The notes under the pieces: generated by a model
Databases searched by the model: none
The model's input: only the letters and a program-made list of their open reading frames with translations
Told to the model about the DNA's origin: nothing
Made by a program: the position numbers and the translations under genes
In this document: positions 26,767 through 35,535 of the stretch, piece by piece
How the letters are laid out: every line of letters begins with the position of its first letter
Numbering within the stretch: the stretch's first letter is position 1
NCBI GenBank assembly: GCA_016713325.1
Contig: JADJPJ010000087.1
Span: 868,001 to 932,000, forward strand
Reading direction: 5' to 3'
Source of the DNA: Candidatus Flexifilum affinis
GTDB lineage: Bacteria > Chloroflexota > Anaerolineae > Aggregatilineales > Phototrophicaceae
Length of the DNA stretch: 64,000 nucleotides

Positions 26767-27456
26767 CTAGGGCAGTCCAGTGATGCGAATCCCTGCACCC
26801 TTCACCCCATACTTCTTGTTGATATGCAGCAGCACCGGGGTTAGTGCTTCGGCTGCAACGGCATTGGCCAGTGGCCCGGCGTCGATCGGCCGCATACCGG
26901 CCGCTTCTACCAACTGGAAGACCTCCGCCTTGGCCGCCTCATCATCGCTGCACACCAGCACATCGCAGTTGACATCGGCTTCGGGGTCGGCCATCTTCTC
27001 GGCGCTGACGTTCTGGAACGCCGAGACGATGCGCACGCCGGGTCCAACACAGTCTCGGGCTTCCAGCGCGGCCGCGCCTGCCGGCGGCAGGTAGCAGACC
27101 CGCACCTTCGGCGGCATTAAGGGCACCGTGACGTCGACCAGGATTTTGCCGTCAAGTTCGTCGCGCACGCTTTCCAACGTCGACTGATGTGCATCATATG
27201 GCACACTCAGCACGACCAGGTTGGCCTGCGCCGCCGCGTCGGCGTTGGACATGCCCATCAGGTAATCGCCGCCAATCTTTTCGTTGAATTCGGCTGCCTT
27301 CGCGGCCGCGCGCTCGGCATCGCGCGAGCCAATGATGACGCGGTAACCGCGCAGTGCCCAGCGCATGGCCAGGCCGCTGCCTTCTTTACCGGTCCCACCC
27401 AGCACCGCTATGGTAATGAGGAGCGCGTCGCCCCCGGTTGTTGATGCATCGCTCAT
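26767..27456 (-). CDS. npdG: NADPH-dependent F420 reductase
   Basis: Exchanges hydride between NADP(H) and F420. About 229 aa: IAVLGGTGKEGSGLAMRWAL is the nucleotide loop with the family's GGTGxxG form, then VIIGSRDAERAAAKAAEF (NADP-binding SR). NLVVLSVPYDAHQSTL and LVDVTVPLMPPK follow, then RIVSAFQNVSAEKM and the C-terminal block MRPIDAGPLANAVAAEALTPVL. The ATG at 27454-27456 overlaps the stop of the ssnA-like gene (ATGA). It links F420 made by this operon to the cellular NADPH pool. Confidence 0.93.
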   Translation of the reverse strand: MSDASTTGGDALLITIAVLGGTGKEGSGLAMRWALRGYRVIIGSRDAERAAAKAAEFNEKIGGDYLMGMSNADAAAQANLVVLSVPYDAHQSTLESVRDELDGKILVDVTVPLMPPKVRVCYLPPAGAAALEARDCVGPGVRIVSAFQNVSAEKMADPEADVNCDVLVCSDDEAAKAEVFQLVEAAGMRPIDAGPLANAVAAEALTPVLLHINKKYGVKGAGIRITGLP

Positions 27457-28799
27457 ATCGTCGTCTCCGCAATGGTCGCATAGCGTGCCCACACCGCCGG
27501 GGCAATTTCGCGTCCGGCTTCGGCAATCGCTCGTTCATCCAGGGTAAGTAGCTTTCGATCTCGCATGAGGATTTTACCATTCACGATGGTCGTCGTAACC
27601 ACCGAAGCGTCGAACCCGAAAATGACATGCCACGGAAAATTCCCGGGCGTCACCGGCGTGTATGGGTGGTAATCGGCAAAAATGACGTCGGCATGCGCTC
27701 CGACCTCCAGCACGCCGAAGCGGCCTCCGAACACCTGCGCGGCGAGCCGGTTGTTGCGCTGCGCCGAATCCGCCACGAAGCCGCCGTTCGCCTGGCGCGG
27801 GTCGCGGTGGACAACCTTGTGCAGCAGGTAAGCCGCTTTCCATTCTTCCCACATGCTGCCGAAGAACCCATCGCTGCCCAGGCAGATATTCATGCCGCGT
27901 GCGATAAAGGCGTCAAAAGCCATGGCCCCAACGCCGTTGTTCATGTTGGATCGGGTCTGATGCGTGATCCAGCCGTTCGCCACTTGCAGCAGGTCCGTCT
28001 CCGCCGCATCAACATGGACGCAATGTGCGGTGATGGTCCGCGCGCCCAGAATACCATGATCGCGCAGGCGATGAACCACTCGCTTGCCACTGCGCGATAG
28101 ACTGTCCGCTTCGTCGGCCTCGTGCTCCGCGACGTGAATGTGAAAACCCACGGCGCCGCTGTTGGCTTCCGCACAGGCACGCAACGTGTCTTCGCCGAGG
28201 GTCAGGCTGGCGTGCAGCCCGAACAGCGCTTGCACCTGCGCATCAGCGCCCCGCTCGCGGATAAAGCGAACGTTCTCGGCGATCCCGGCCTCGGCCTTCT
28301 CCGGCCCATCGCGGTCGGTGACCTCGTAGCAAAGCGCCGCTCGGACGCCGGCCCGCCGCACTTCTTGTGCGATCAGGTCGAGGCTTCCCTCGATGGCGTT
28401 TGGGCTGGCATGGTGGTCGAAGAGTGTCGTTGTGCCGGTGCGGATGGCATCGACGAGCGACACCAGCGCGCTTAGCCGCACCGCATCGGCATCCAGCGCT
28501 TTGTCGAGGTTCCACCAGAGGCGTCGCAGGATCGCCGGAAAATCGGCCGGCGGGTCGCCCGGAATGGCCATACCGCGGGCATATGCGCCATAGAAGTGCG
28601 TGTGTGCGTTGACGTTACCCGGCATCACCCACTGGCCGCGCGCATCGACCACCTCCGCCGTCGGGTGGCTCTCCGTCAGTGTCGCAGTCGGGCCGACAGC
28701 GCGAATGACGCCATGTTCAATATAGAGCGCACCATCTTCCAGGATGCCGACCTCGGACTGCGTCACGAGTGTTCCGTGAATTATCAACATCGCCGTCAT
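27453..28799 (-). CDS. ssnA: SsnA-like amidohydrolase / aminohydrolase
   Basis: A 448-aa metal-dependent deaminase of the cytosine/guanine-deaminase-like superfamily. Metal ligands are NAHTHFYGAYARGM (HxH), FHIHVAEHEADEADSL (H and E), TAHCVH and LGSDGFFGSMWEEWKAAYLLHK. FDHHASPNAIEGSLDLIAQEV, CYEVTDRDGPEKAEAGIAEN and THQTRSNMNNGVGAMAFD match the E. coli SsnA pattern closely (memory comparison). SsnA belongs to the enterobacterial purine/urate cluster with xdhD, ygeW and ygeY, all of which have counterparts in this window. It overlaps npdG by 4 bp and so leads the F420 operon. Confidence 0.8.
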   Translation of the reverse strand: MTAMLIIHGTLVTQSEVGILEDGALYIEHGVIRAVGPTATLTESHPTAEVVDARGQWVMPGNVNAHTHFYGAYARGMAIPGDPPADFPAILRRLWWNLDKALDADAVRLSALVSLVDAIRTGTTTLFDHHASPNAIEGSLDLIAQEVRRAGVRAALCYEVTDRDGPEKAEAGIAENVRFIRERGADAQVQALFGLHASLTLGEDTLRACAEANSGAVGFHIHVAEHEADEADSLSRSGKRVVHRLRDHGILGARTITAHCVHVDAAETDLLQVANGWITHQTRSNMNNGVGAMAFDAFIARGMNICLGSDGFFGSMWEEWKAAYLLHKVVHRDPRQANGGFVADSAQRNNRLAAQVFGGRFGVLEVGAHADVIFADYHPYTPVTPGNFPWHVIFGFDASVVTTTIVNGKILMRDRKLLTLDERAIAEAGREIAPAVWARYATIAETTI

Positions 28800-28845
28800 T
28801 TTGGTTCTCCTGCCCCGATTAGCGGTGTGCTCGCGCTGCGAAACA

Positions 28846-29526
28846 TCAGTAAACGACCGGGATATTCAGCGTCAGCGGACCATCGCTGCGGGCCACCCGT
28901 TCCCGGATCTGCTGGATCACAACTTCCAGCTGCTTGCGACTATACGCTTCCGCTTCGGCCTCCAGCAGCCGAACGACCAGCGTCTCACCATCATGGCAGC
29001 GCAGTCGCAGCGCCGGCGCCAATGGGTCGCTGCGCTTCTGCGCGGCCCACGTGCGGTCCGAAGGCAAACCAGCGCGCTGCAAGCGAGATTGAAGGCGTTC
29101 GACAAACCGGTCGCTCTCGCTGTACAAATCGGCAATCGTCTCCGCCGCGAAAAAGCGGTCCCACGTCGTGTAGACAAAGGCGATCGCACGATGAGTCGGG
29201 TTGGCGATGGGCGGCCGCTTCTGCTGAAGGTTACCGATCGCCATCCGGTAGTAGCGGTCGTCCGCGCGCGGATGCTCGGACTCGTGCGGGATCAGATCCG
29301 CACGAGTCGCCAGTTCGATGCCGGTCCTGACCGCGAAATACGGAATGGTGCCGTTCTGATCGCCAAATCGGCGGCTGAGGAAAAAAGCCAGATAGTCAAT
29401 CGGCTCCGTGCTCAGGTCGCGCTTGATGCGGTCCACGGGGATACGATACCAGTGCTCATCCCGCGCATATGCCAGATCGCGCGGGTGATTGATCACACCG
29501 ACGAGGACCACATCTTCGGGATACAT
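28846..29526 (-). CDS. Conserved-looking hypothetical protein (226 aa)
   Basis: I do not recognise a family. It starts MYPEDVVLVGVINHPRDLAYARDE, followed by WYRIPVDRI and DYLAFFLSRRFGD, which suggest a mixed alpha/beta fold. It has no signal peptide or membrane helix. The C-terminus has RLLEAEAEAYSRKQLEVVIQ and ends ITLNIPVVY-like (LTLNIPVVY). The ATG at 29524-29526 lies 14 bp after the PLP-enzyme stop; a longer frame into that gene is not believable. It belongs to the long minus-strand run. Confidence 0.6.
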   Translation of the reverse strand: MYPEDVVLVGVINHPRDLAYARDEHWYRIPVDRIKRDLSTEPIDYLAFFLSRRFGDQNGTIPYFAVRTGIELATRADLIPHESEHPRADDRYYRMAIGNLQQKRPPIANPTHRAIAFVYTTWDRFFAAETIADLYSESDRFVERLQSRLQRAGLPSDRTWAAQKRSDPLAPALRLRCHDGETLVVRLLEAEAEAYSRKQLEVVIQQIRERVARSDGPLTLNIPVVY

Positions 29527-29540
29527 GACGCACCGCGCGC

Positions 29541-30911
29541 TTAGCGCGAGGCCTTCAACCGGGCATCGATCTCCGCCACCTTGGCCTGGTGCCCCATCCA
29601 CCATTCCGGGTCGCGCTGGGCATCCAGTTCCTGGACGGTCTTGCCCTGCTGCTCGACCCAGGTGTAGTACTTCAGGTTGTGCCAGCGCAGCCGGTTCTCC
29701 GCCGTGCCAGGAGCAATCCAATCAGTCGTCGCCGCATGGAACACACCCTCAATGCGTCCGCAGGCCGACGCTTCATCCAGAGCACCGTACTGGGCACGCA
29801 TATTGTCCATCACCGAGTAGTAACGGTCGATGCTGTCGGCTGCCCCGGTGAAGATGACATCCCCCTTGCCCAGATTGTAGTACTTTGCAGTCTTGATCGA
29901 GCCGAGGATGTTGCAGATACTGCTGATTCCGAGGTGATCGCCAAGCTGCGAAACAACCTGTGGATCCGCGCCATAGCGCTGGATCAGCGTCTCGCGGCCA
30001 GTCTGCTCACTGATGAGCTGGAGGCCCTTCTTACAGGAGAGATCGTCGATGCACATCACGGCGTCGACACTCCAGACATTGTGAATCCACGTCACATGCT
30101 TGTCGCCGATCCCCTCGATGTCATGAGCGCCATAACCGTTGTTGTACAGGGTCGGGCACTGAATCGGTTCCAGGGCGACATTGCGCGCATCCGGGAAAGC
30201 CTGCTTGATGCGATCGGCCGCCGCGTTGGTGCCGCCGCTTCCCATCGCCCATACAAAGGCAGCAGCCTTGCCATTCCCGATGCCTCGCGCGGCAAGCTCT
30301 TCGGTCAATTCGAGGATGGTATTGCCCGTCACATAATAGTGAAAACGGTAGTTACCCATCTCCGCGAACTGATTGAGGATGCGGGTATTCGGTTCCTTTG
30401 CCAACCGGTGCGTCTCGTCGTAGATCTCTTTGACGTTGCTTTCCGAACCGTGGGTCTTGATGATGCTGGCGCCGTAGCTCTCGATCTGCTCGAAGCGCTC
30501 GCGGCTCATCCCTTCGGGCAGCACGACAATGCTCTTGCAGCCCATCCGACCACCAACCCAGGCCCCACCGATTCCGTAATTGCCGGTGGACGGCCAGACC
30601 AGTGTGTGCGTCGACGGATCAACCTCGCCAAACATCTCTTTTTCGAGCAGAACCGAGTAGGCCGCGCCGACCTTGTGACTGCCAGAAGGGAAACGCTTGC
30701 CATACAGGAGCACAATCTCAGCGTCGACGCCGGTCAGCTCATGGGGCAGGACGACGTAGTAGATCTGGTTGTTTTCATCGCGCCAGGTGATGTTGAACAG
30801 GTTGATGGGGTCCAGCGGATCACTGCGTTTCGCCTCCAGGGCGCGGCGGCGGATCGCAGGGTCGATCGTTTCAGGGTGCAGCATTTCCGCAAAGGTAGGT
30901 CCGGTGATCAC
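29541..30911 (-). CDS. Fold-type II PLP enzyme, cysteine-synthase-like
   Basis: A 456-aa PLP-dependent beta-family enzyme. The Schiff-base lysine is in RFPSGSHKVGAAYSVLLEK. The substrate loop is WPSTGNYGIGGAWVGGRMGC, the phosphate loop is VWAMGSGGTNAAADRIKQA, and VIFTGAADSIDRYYSV lies near the C-terminus. The exact reaction is unknown; it is not a typical CysK, TrpB or diaminopropionate ammonia-lyase. It lies between the ssnA-like and ygeW-like genes, where E. coli carries the fold-II lyase YgeX. A lyase acting on an opened purine product is possible but unproven. GTG start overlapping the upstream gene. Confidence 0.75.
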   Translation of the reverse strand: MITGPTFAEMLHPETIDPAIRRRALEAKRSDPLDPINLFNITWRDENNQIYYVVLPHELTGVDAEIVLLYGKRFPSGSHKVGAAYSVLLEKEMFGEVDPSTHTLVWPSTGNYGIGGAWVGGRMGCKSIVVLPEGMSRERFEQIESYGASIIKTHGSESNVKEIYDETHRLAKEPNTRILNQFAEMGNYRFHYYVTGNTILELTEELAARGIGNGKAAAFVWAMGSGGTNAAADRIKQAFPDARNVALEPIQCPTLYNNGYGAHDIEGIGDKHVTWIHNVWSVDAVMCIDDLSCKKGLQLISEQTGRETLIQRYGADPQVVSQLGDHLGISSICNILGSIKTAKYYNLGKGDVIFTGAADSIDRYYSVMDNMRAQYGALDEASACGRIEGVFHAATTDWIAPGTAENRLRWHNLKYYTWVEQQGKTVQELDAQRDPEWWMGHQAKVAEIDARLKASR

Positions 30912-31165
30912 GTCAAAGTCTCCGTTTCGTCGTCATCTAGATCAAGCGTTTGTTCCAGCGCCCGCATTTCGCTGAACAACTCATCCCGCGCACGCGCAAG
31001 GAGACGGTAACGGTTCAGATCATGCGGAGGCATTTTGTCGCTGCTGCCGCCATAGGACATGATCAGCGCGTCAATCTCTTCGTCCAGCGCTTCGTAGCGA
31101 AGCACCACTTCCCGATAGTGCGCAATCTGCGACTGCAGATCGCCAGACTCATCGGTCAGGTTCAT
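30908..31165 (-). CDS. Small acidic coiled-coil protein (85 aa)
   Basis: No family recognised. Almost wholly helical in character (LQSQIAHYREVVLRYEALDEEID; LLARARDELFSEMRALEQTLD), ending in an acidic tail DDDETETLT. A central kink SYGGSSDKMPPHD separates two likely helices, so it could form an antiparallel hairpin. It overlaps the glycosyltransferase upstream and the PLP enzyme downstream by 4 bp each. Such tight coupling suggests it is truly expressed. Confidence 0.6.
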   Translation of the reverse strand: MNLTDESGDLQSQIAHYREVVLRYEALDEEIDALIMSYGGSSDKMPPHDLNRYRLLARARDELFSEMRALEQTLDLDDDETETLT

Positions 31166-32169
31166 GGCTGACGCTCCAGTGTTGCCGGTTCGCGGGGCGC
31201 ATCGGGCTGGGCAATGTTCCTGGCCTCGGATTCGAAATTGCGCCGCGTCGCAACGATATACAGGGGCCGGCCGCGCGCCTCATCGTAGGTCCGCGCGACG
31301 TACTGTCCCAGAACAAACAGGAAAAAGAGTTGGAAGGAACTCAACAGTAGCAGCAGGATGATCGTGGTGGCCTGTCCGCCAAAAAACTCCATGCCCAGGG
31401 CCAGCCGCAGCAGAGCCACCACCGGTATTGCTACGAGCGCCAGCACGCCCAACACCAGCGCTACGTAAACCATGATTTGCAGGGGGTAAAACGAGAATCC
31501 CGTGACGGCGTCCCAGGCGAAGCGGATCATCTTGCGCAGGGGGTATTTCGTCTCACCCGAATGCCGCGGCTTGCGGATGTAGTTGACTCCCGTCTGCCGG
31601 AAGCCCACCCAGCTCGTCATGCCCCGGATGAAGCGGTTATGCTCGCGCATCGACTTGAGCGCGTCGACCACCTTGCGATCCATCAGTCGGAAGTCGCCCG
31701 TGTCGAGCGGAATTTTGACGTCGGTGATACGGTAAATGACGCGGTAGAAGAGCTTGGCCGTCATCAGCTTGAACCAACTCTCGCCTTCGCGGTGCTCGCG
31801 AACGGCATAGACGACTTCAAAGCCGGCTTTCCATTGCTCGATCATCTGAAGGATCACTTCAGGCGGGTCCTGCAAGTCGGCATCGATCAGCACGACCGCA
31901 TCGCCGCCGGCGTGGTCAATTCCGGCCGTCACCGCGATCTGGTGGCCAAAGTTGCGCGCAAAATGAAGGATCCGGATTCGCTTGTCGCGTGCGGCGGCCG
32001 CGTCGATCAACTCCGGGGAGCGGTCAGTGCTGCCGTCGTTGACCATGATCAGTTCCCACGACTCACCCGTGCTGCCCATCACCTCGGCGATGCGCTGGTG
32101 CAGCAGCTCGATGTTGCCCTCTTCATTATAGATAGGCGCAACGATGGAGTATCGTGGATGGTTGCTCAA
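31162..32169 (-). CDS. GT2 family glycosyltransferase, polyprenyl-phosphate type (GtrB/DPMS-like)
   Basis: A 335-aa membrane glycosyltransferase. The N-terminal GT-A domain has YSIVAPIYNEEGNIELLHQRI, LIMVNDGSTDRSPELI (nucleotide-sugar binding) and AVVLIDADLQDPPEVI (DxD-like DAD). Two C-terminal helices (LQIMVYVALVLGVLALVAIPVVALL; TTIILLLLLSSFQLFFLFVLGQYVART) are typical of GtrB-like enzymes that load a sugar onto polyprenyl phosphate. TTG start with AGGGA upstream. It may feed the GT-C-like protein encoded about 9 kb away. Confidence 0.9.
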   Translation of the reverse strand: MSNHPRYSIVAPIYNEEGNIELLHQRIAEVMGSTGESWELIMVNDGSTDRSPELIDAAAARDKRIRILHFARNFGHQIAVTAGIDHAGGDAVVLIDADLQDPPEVILQMIEQWKAGFEVVYAVREHREGESWFKLMTAKLFYRVIYRITDVKIPLDTGDFRLMDRKVVDALKSMREHNRFIRGMTSWVGFRQTGVNYIRKPRHSGETKYPLRKMIRFAWDAVTGFSFYPLQIMVYVALVLGVLALVAIPVVALLRLALGMEFFGGQATTIILLLLLSSFQLFFLFVLGQYVARTYDEARGRPLYIVATRRNFESEARNIAQPDAPREPATLERQP

Positions 32170-32188
32170 CGTCCCTGAGTCCTTACAA

Positions 32189-33445
32189 TCAGATCGCGGC
32201 CGATGAACCTTGCAGGGCCTGCCAGATGCTGTCCAGATCGGCCGGCACGCGTAGTCCGCCGCTCACCGCCTGCTGCGCCCTCCGCACATCCTTAAGGCCT
32301 GTGCCCGTAGACAACAACAGAACGCGTTCATCGTGCCTTAGAGTTCCATATTCTACCGCAGCGCGCGCGCCAGCGTAAACCGCCGCCGCCGCCGGTTCGG
32401 CGAAGACGCCAGTCAGCCGGGCAAGCGGGGGTATGGCCGCCAGAATGGCCGAGTCGGGCACGCTGACGAAGGTGCCGCCCGTCTCGCGGACCGCTCGCAA
32501 CGCCTTCGACCGATCGCGCGGGAGGCCGGCGCTGATGCTGTCGGCGATCGTGTCGGCGGGTTCGGGACCCATGTCGCGCACATCCAGATCGTTCTTCCAG
32601 GCGCGTGCCAGGGCTGAACTGCCTTCAGCTTGTACACCAATCAGGCGCGGAATGCGCGAAATCCACCCAAGCCGGTGCAGATCGACGAAGCCCTTGTGTA
32701 CGCCAGCGATGATGTTGCCATCGCCAACGCTCACGACCACCGCATCGGGAACCTCCCAGTTCAATCCTTCGGCGATCTCATAGCTCACTGTCTTCTTGCC
32801 CTCGGCGGTGAAAGGGTTCATCCCGGTATTGCGGCAGTACCACCCTGCCCGCTCGCACAATCCGACGCAGAGGTCGAAGGCCTGATCGTATGTGCCCTCG
32901 ACCAGCACCACCCGCGCGCCGTAGATCAGCAGTTGGGCGATCTTGGCTTCCGGCGCGGCAGCTGGAACCAGGATGACCACCGGCATGCCGACCGATGCCG
33001 CCACCCCGGCCAGCGCCGCGGCGGCATTGCCCGTGCTGGCGGTCGCCACAGTGGGGATACCTTTCCCTATCGCCCGAGCGATGACCAGGGCGCTGGCCCG
33101 ATCCTTCAGTGAGCCGGTGGGATTGGCACCGTCGTCCTTCACCCAGGCAGATTGCACGCCCAGATCGGCAGCCAGCCGCGGCGCGTCGTACAGCGGCGTC
33201 ATGCCCACCCGTAGGGGTGGCACCGAGGCATCATCCGGCAGGGGCAGCAGATCTCGATAGCGCCACATCGATTGGACGCGTGATGCTGTCAACCGGTCGC
33301 GGTCGAGACGGCCGCTCAGTTCAGGATAGTCGTACAGTACGTCCAGCGTGCCGACAGGCCCGCAAGCCGGACAGGTATATTCGACGGACTCGGGGGCATA
33401 TTCCTGCCCGCAGACCGAACACTTCAGTTTCAGCATTTCAGCCAC
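32189..33445 (-). CDS. thrC: Threonine synthase-like PLP enzyme
   Basis: About 418 aa. An N-terminal zinc-ribbon-like segment has four cysteines (KLKCSVCGQEY, EYTCPACG). The PLP lysine lies in WVKDDGANPTGSLKDRASAL, followed by VATASTGNAAAALAGVAASVG (ThrC ASTGN motif), then SVGDGNIIAGVHKGF and EPAAAAVYAGA. This is ThrC architecture: O-phosphohomoserine to threonine. The GTG at 33443-33445 is chosen because GGAGG lies 5 bp upstream; an ATG three codons later is possible. It lies 10 bp after arcC, in the purine-linked run, so a specialised lyase role cannot be excluded. Confidence 0.82.
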   Translation of the reverse strand: MAEMLKLKCSVCGQEYAPESVEYTCPACGPVGTLDVLYDYPELSGRLDRDRLTASRVQSMWRYRDLLPLPDDASVPPLRVGMTPLYDAPRLAADLGVQSAWVKDDGANPTGSLKDRASALVIARAIGKGIPTVATASTGNAAAALAGVAASVGMPVVILVPAAAPEAKIAQLLIYGARVVLVEGTYDQAFDLCVGLCERAGWYCRNTGMNPFTAEGKKTVSYEIAEGLNWEVPDAVVVSVGDGNIIAGVHKGFVDLHRLGWISRIPRLIGVQAEGSSALARAWKNDLDVRDMGPEPADTIADSISAGLPRDRSKALRAVRETGGTFVSVPDSAILAAIPPLARLTGVFAEPAAAAVYAGARAAVEYGTLRHDERVLLLSTGTGLKDVRRAQQAVSGGLRVPADLDSIWQALQGSSAAI

Positions 33446-33455
33446 GCCAGCCTCC

Positions 33456-34400
33456 TCAGCCGGGCACGATGCGGGTACCGGTCTCGCCCCGCAGCGCACG
33501 GGCAAGGTTCGGCGGATCAGTGATGATGGCCAGCGGACCGCCCATGCCGACGAATTCCACAGCCGCCTCGATCTTGGGCAGCATGCTCCCCGGCGCGAAG
33601 TGGCCCTCAGCAATGTACTGACGCGCTTCGCCGAGCGTCATCTGGTCGAGCATACGCTGTTCCGGCTTGTTGAAGTTCAGCGCGACCTTTTCCACACCGG
33701 TTGAAATGACGAGCAGGTCGGCACGAAGCTGTTGAGCCAGCAGACTGCTGGCGCGGTCTTTGTCGATCACCGCGTACGTACCGCGCAATTCACCATGGTC
33801 GTCGCGGATCACAGGGATACCGCCGCCACCAACAGAAATCACCACGTAGTCGTTCAGGACCAGCGCGCGAATGGCGTTGATCTCCTGGATAGCCTGTGGC
33901 TTCGGCGATGCCACCACGCGCCGCCAGCCTCGTCCGGCATCCTCCATCACATCCCAGCCCTCAGCTTCGTAGCGCCGCGCCTCGGCCTCGGTCATGAAGC
34001 TGCCGACGGGCTTGGTAGGCCGCGCAAACGCCGGATCGCTTGGGTCAACCCGCACCTGCGTAACCACCGTCAGCACTGTGCGGTTGATGCCGAGACGACG
34101 CAGGGCATTGTCGAGCGACTGCTGGATCATGTAACCGATGCTGCCCTGCGTGTCGGCGACGATCAGATCGAGGGGGACGGTATGGACCTGCTCGGCCGCG
34201 AGCTCGGAACGCCGCAGGATGTAGCCCACTTGCGGGCCATTGCCGTGCGTGATGATCACGCTCCAGCCTTCGGCGATCATGTTGGCGACATGTTGGCACG
34301 TCACCCGCACGGCCTCCCACTGGTTGGAGACCTCCGGGTGCTTGGGGTCCTCAATTAAGGAATTGCCGCCAATGGCGACGGCCGCCAGCTTGCCTACCAT
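33456..34400 (-). CDS. arcC: Carbamate kinase
   Basis: Carbamoyl phosphate + ADP gives ATP, ammonia and CO2. A 314-aa amino-acid-kinase fold: LAAVAIGGNSLIEDP, VIITHGNGPQVGYILRRSE, TQGSIGYMIQQSLDNAL, KPVGSFMTEAEAR, VVASPKPQAIQEI, VVISVGGGGIPVIRD, AVIDKDRASSLLAQQL and PGSMLPKIEAAVEFV. Length and motifs are normal. It stands downstream of a YgeW-like carbamoyltransferase across a terminator-like hairpin. The pair would turn carbamoylated intermediates into ATP. It is equivalent in position and function to YqeA of the E. coli cluster. Confidence 0.96.
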   Translation of the reverse strand: MVGKLAAVAIGGNSLIEDPKHPEVSNQWEAVRVTCQHVANMIAEGWSVIITHGNGPQVGYILRRSELAAEQVHTVPLDLIVADTQGSIGYMIQQSLDNALRRLGINRTVLTVVTQVRVDPSDPAFARPTKPVGSFMTEAEARRYEAEGWDVMEDAGRGWRRVVASPKPQAIQEINAIRALVLNDYVVISVGGGGIPVIRDDHGELRGTYAVIDKDRASSLLAQQLRADLLVISTGVEKVALNFNKPEQRMLDQMTLGEARQYIAEGHFAPGSMLPKIEAAVEFVGMGGPLAIITDPPNLARALRGETGTRIVPG

Positions 34401-34436
34401 AGTCTATTTTCCTTTAGCCAGCATTATTCAATACAA

Positions 34437-34469
34437 AGAGCGCGAAAGAACCGCTCGCTTTCGCGCTCT
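34437..34469 (-). terminator. Hairpin between the ygeW-like gene and arcC
   Basis: AGAGCGCGAAAG (34437-34448) and CTTTCGCGCTCT (34458-34469) form a perfect 12-bp stem with a 9-nt loop. On the minus strand it is followed by TTGTATTG, a T-rich stretch. It lies 31 bp past the ygeW-like stop, so it can end or attenuate that transcript before arcC. Confidence 0.75.
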
Positions 34470-34499
34470 CAGTTCAAGTTTGTCGTTCTGTATAGAAGA

Positions 34500-35480
34500 C
34501 TAGCACATCGTCAGGGCCATCGCCGCCTTCTGCACATGCAGACGATTCTCGGCTTCGTCGTACACCACACTCTGCGGGCCGTCGATCACCTCGTCGGTGA
34601 CTTCGATGTTGCGGTCGGCGGGCAGGCAGTGCATATAAATGGCGGTGTCCTTGGCCATTGCCATGCGGCGCGAGTCCGTAATCCAGTCGGTGTACTGCTT
34701 GCCGATCTTGGAGGACTCTTCCTTGTTCTCAGTGGTCATCCAGCAGCCCCAGGACTTCGGATAGACGATGTCGGCGTCCTGGAAGCCGGCGTCGAAGTCG
34801 TCCAACTGCTCAAAGGTGCCGCCACTGCGGCGCGCGTTCTCTCTGGCCTGCTCGACAATCTCCGGCATCAGGCCGAATTCCGGCGGGGCCGTCAGGCGCA
34901 CATTCATGCCATAGCGGGCCATCAGCAGGATCAGGCTCTGCGGCACACTCAAGGGCTTCTGGTAGCTGCTGGCATAGGCGTAACTGACATTGATCGTCTT
35001 GCCTCGCAGATCACGCCCGAACTTCTCCTGAATGGTCATCAGGTCGGCGAGAATCTGGAAGGGATGGTAGACGTCGCACTGCATGTTGAGCACCGGAACG
35101 CGGCTCGCCTCCGCGACTTCGCGGATGTACTGATTGCCGAACTTCCAGTCGCACTGGCGAATGGCGATGCCGTCCGTATAGCGACCGATGATCTGACCGA
35201 TCTCCTTGGCTGTATCGCCATGGCTGATCTGGGTCGTTTCACTATCGATGAACATGGCGTGGCCGCCAAGCTGCGCCATGCCGGCCTCGAAGCTGGCGCG
35301 GGTGCGCGTGCTGGTAAAGAAAAACAACATACCCAGGACTTTGTCGCGCAGGAGGGCATGCGACTCGCGCAGCGCGCGCTTTCGCTTGAGATCCCATGCC
35401 ACGTCCAGCAGGGTGTCGATTTCTTCTCGCGTCCATTCCTGGGTCGTGATCAGATCACGACCGCGCAGATCGGTTTGCAT
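34500..35480 (-). CDS. ygeW: Knotted carbamoyltransferase, YgeW-like
   Basis: A 326-aa aspartate/ornithine-carbamoyltransferase fold. The carbamoyl-phosphate site is FFTSTRTRASFEAGM. NMQCDVYHPFQILADL (HPxQ) follows, then the knot-forming region YAYASSYQKPLSVPQSL, DADIVYPKSWGCW, and MHCLPADRNIEV at the second substrate site. The YAY..SYxKPLSVPQ and QCDxxHPxQ blocks match E. coli YgeW better than anabolic OTC. YgeW-type enzymes are tied to purine/urate breakdown, probably releasing carbamoyl phosphate from a ureido compound. ATG start with AAGGA 8-10 bp upstream. Succinyl- or acetyl-ornithine carbamoyltransferase is the alternative. Confidence 0.82.
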   Translation of the reverse strand: MQTDLRGRDLITTQEWTREEIDTLLDVAWDLKRKRALRESHALLRDKVLGMLFFFTSTRTRASFEAGMAQLGGHAMFIDSETTQISHGDTAKEIGQIIGRYTDGIAIRQCDWKFGNQYIREVAEASRVPVLNMQCDVYHPFQILADLMTIQEKFGRDLRGKTINVSYAYASSYQKPLSVPQSLILLMARYGMNVRLTAPPEFGLMPEIVEQARENARRSGGTFEQLDDFDAGFQDADIVYPKSWGCWMTTENKEESSKIGKQYTDWITDSRRMAMAKDTAIYMHCLPADRNIEVTDEVIDGPQSVVYDEAENRLHVQKAAMALTMC

Positions 35481-35535
35481 GATACGTTTTCCTTGATGCG
35501 GGCAATTGTCACTGCTTCGAATACACTTCTGAGAA

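Noticed and set aside
34500..35480. Ornithine carbamoyltransferase of arginine synthesis
   Set aside because: The SYxKPLSVPQ knot region and neighbours (arcC, ygeY, ade) fit YgeW; no arginine gene except argS is in the window.
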